From: Echinicola sp. 20G
GTDB lineage: Bacteria; Bacteroidota; Bacteroidia; Cytophagales; Cyclobacteriaceae
DNA length: 64,000 nucleotides
Assembly: GCF_015533855.1 (NCBI RefSeq)
Contig: NZ_AP024154.1
Span: 3,912,501-3,976,500, forward strand
Direction of reading: 5' to 3'
The translations under genes were made by a program, and so were the position numbers. This document shows, in pieces, positions 62,687 to 64,000 of this stretch. Below the pieces are notes generated by a model. It did no database searches. It was not told the origin of the DNA and was given only the letters and a program-made list of their open reading frames with translations. The number at the start of each line of letters is the position of its first letter. Position 1 is the stretch's first letter.

Positions 62687-62856
62687 AAAAATGGAACGAT
62701 AAGCAGATTGTTTTGAAAGACATGGCTTCTACTTTATAACCGGGCTTTCAGATTTTAAATATTTAATTATAATGATTTTGAAATCGAGGTGTTATTGTAA
62801 ATATTTTTTCATTATAATATTGATATTTAAAAAAATTATAAAAGTTTGATTTGTTG

Positions 62857-62886
62857 TTTGAATTAAATACCTTGTTGTCAGCTTTG
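62857..62886 (+). promoter_or_regulatory. Promoter of the GH84 gene
   Basis: TTTG (62857-62860), an 18-bp spacer and CAGCTTTG (62879-62886; one mismatch to TAnnTTTG). The start would fall near 62893, about 66 nt before the ATG. Confidence 0.5.
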
Positions 62887-62958
62887 TTTCTCTGAGTGAT
62901 TGAAGTTTTCTAATGAGAGAAAGACGACATTTATAAAATCCTAATCCCCTTCAAACCA

Positions 62959-64000
62959 ATGAAATCCTTTATCATGAGCTTCATGCTTCTCGTATTGAGT
63001 TGCAGTTTTAGTTTTGCACAAATTAACAATCAAGCTAGAATTTTATACAGACCATTAGTTTTTCCGGAACCAGTTTCATTGCAATTGAAGAAAGGGGAGT
63101 TTTTAATGACTCCAACCGTTACGCTTGTCAAAAATAAATTGAGTCCCGAAATAGAAGAACTGATTATTGCAGCATTAAATAAAGCGGGAGTTAATGATAT
63201 AAATTACGCGAAGAATCTGCCAGATCATTTAGATCATACTTACATAGTTGTAGGGTCAAAAAGTGAAGAAACTATTCAAGCAGCATTGGATAAAGTTAAC
63301 ACAGGAGTAGAATCCAGAAAGGAAGCTTATACCTTGGCAAGTGCTTCCATAGATGATGGATCGCTTGTAACACTAGCTGGAAGTGACGAAAACGGGCTGT
63401 TTTATGCTGCCCAAACATTCAGTCAATTGGTCATGCAGGAGGCCATATCGAACCTTGTTATTCAGGATTATCCGGCAATGCCAATTAGAGGAACAATTGA
63501 AGGCTTTTATGGAAAGCCATGGTCTATGGAAAGTAGAAAAGCGCATTTGGAATTTTTGGGTAGCGTCAAGGCAAATACCTATGTATATAGCCCAAAAGAC
63601 GACCCTTATGCCAGAGACCAATGGCGAGAAGCATATCCCAAGGAGACCTTGGAAGAGTTAGCTGCGCTGGTTGAAACCTCTGAAAAGAACCATGTTAATT
63701 TTGTTTATGCGATTTCACCAGGTCCAACGATTTGTTTTTCTAATTCGGGCGACCTTGAGGCTTTAAAAACGAAATTTGAGAAATTATATGCCATTGGAGT
63801 GAGGGATTTTTATGTGGCACTGGATGATATTGAATATACTAAATGGAATTGTGATCAAGATGAAGCTTACTATGGTGAATCTGGAACGACCGCTGCAGGG
63901 ATTGCCCAGTCTGAACTTCTCAATAAGCTCCAGCAAATTCTAGATAAAATGGATCCAAAAATCAGTCCATTGATAATGGTGCCTACTGAATATTATAATG
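62959..64000 (+). CDS. GH84 beta-N-acetylglucosaminidase (O-GlcNAcase-like), 3' partial
   Basis: 347 codons are visible before the window ends in frame. A signal peptide (MKSFIMSFMLLVLSCSFSFA, cleavage before Q21) is followed by a GH20b-like N-terminal domain (about 30-165) and the start of the GH84 barrel. RGTIEGFYGKPWS (177-189) and YSPKDDPYARDQWR are family signatures, and the adjacent catalytic aspartates are Asp 289-290 in VALDDIEY. The enzyme removes beta-linked GlcNAc by substrate-assisted catalysis. A Cys at 15 is inside the signal core and not a good lipobox. It fits the glycoconjugate-degrading theme set by the sialidase and fucosidase loci, but it is in its own transcription unit. 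Confidence 0.92.
   Translation, partial: MKSFIMSFMLLVLSCSFSFAQINNQARILYRPLVFPEPVSLQLKKGEFLMTPTVTLVKNKLSPEIEELIIAALNKAGVNDINYAKNLPDHLDHTYIVVGSKSEETIQAALDKVNTGVESRKEAYTLASASIDDGSLVTLAGSDENGLFYAAQTFSQLVMQEAISNLVIQDYPAMPIRGTIEGFYGKPWSMESRKAHLEFLGSVKANTYVYSPKDDPYARDQWREAYPKETLEELAALVETSEKNHVNFVYAISPGPTICFSNSGDLEALKTKFEKLYAIGVRDFYVALDDIEYTKWNCDQDEAYYGESGTTAAGIAQSELLNKLQQILDKMDPKISPLIMVPTEYYN

Larger units (their letters stand above)
62280..62958. promoter_or_regulatory. Divergent intergenic region, iorA and GH84
   Basis: 679 bp. It carries a possible minus-strand promoter for the oxidoreductase (62331-62359), a 46-codon ORF (62546-62686) and a plus-strand promoter for the GH84 gene (62857-62886). 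The rest is AT-rich with nothing recognised. Confidence 0.5.

Noticed and set aside
63383..63661. 92-codon plus-strand ORF near the right edge
   Set aside because: It overlaps the GH84 gene in another frame; the GH84 reading has family motifs and catalytic residues.

Overview
The window reads as chromosomal DNA of a Bacteroidota bacterium, most likely a marine or aquatic member of the Cytophagales (Cyclobacteriaceae-like). The order and family are inference. The phylum rests on what can be seen: three SusC/SusD pairs, a hybrid two-component regulator, two ECF-sigma/FecR/STN-receptor signalling units, a type IX secretion (T9SS) client with its PorP/SprF partner, and several promoters of the TTG-N17-23-TAnnTTTG type. 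No phage, plasmid or CRISPR features were seen.

Layout. 1-8410: the 3' part of a giant T9SS type-B surface protein made of 24 exact 237-bp MBG (YGX-type) repeats, followed by a PorP/SprF protein. 8625-24580: a sialic-acid utilisation locus. A divergent hybrid two-component sensor (HTCS) faces susC, susD, N-acetylneuraminate lyase, a fused mutarotase/sodium-solute symporter, a GH33 sialidase and an N-acylglucosamine 2-epimerase. Together these would release sialic acid, import it and convert it to GlcNAc. 24736-32138: an ECF sigma factor, FecR, SusC with an STN domain, and SusD, with no enzyme attached. 32225-32769: an IS200/IS605-type element with end hairpins, next to an unrecognised 127-residue ORF that it may have truncated. 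33558-36510: a PadR regulator and an FtsX/MacB-type permease. 36803-37007: tRNA-Pro and tRNA-Ser. 37412-41590: housekeeping and unknown genes (CoA-type Nudix hydrolase, DUF819 membrane protein, small 2Fe-2S ferredoxin, YbjQ, outer-membrane beta-barrel). 41667-46661: a SAM-I riboswitch-controlled methionine operon with split metH (two genes) and metF. 46797-56522: a 30-bp dyad, then ECF sigma, FecR, SusC, SusD and a GH95 alpha-L-fucosidase. 56797-62279 (minus strand): a lipoprotein, a PQQ-type sugar dehydrogenase, and the two subunits of an IorAB-like molybdenum oxidoreductase. 62959-64000: the 5' part of a GH84 beta-N-acetylglucosaminidase, cut by the window edge.

Functionally, GH33, GH95 and GH84 enzymes beside SusCD systems point to degradation of sialylated and fucosylated, N-acetylhexosamine-containing glycoconjugates. 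The most distinctive signals are the exact MBG repeat array, the mutarotase-symporter fusion, a direct-repeat operator candidate for the HTCS, a perfect 30-bp dyad ahead of the second ECF sigma gene, and hairpins in the susD-to-enzyme gaps. I did not find a clearly new multi-gene system; most of the window belongs to known families.
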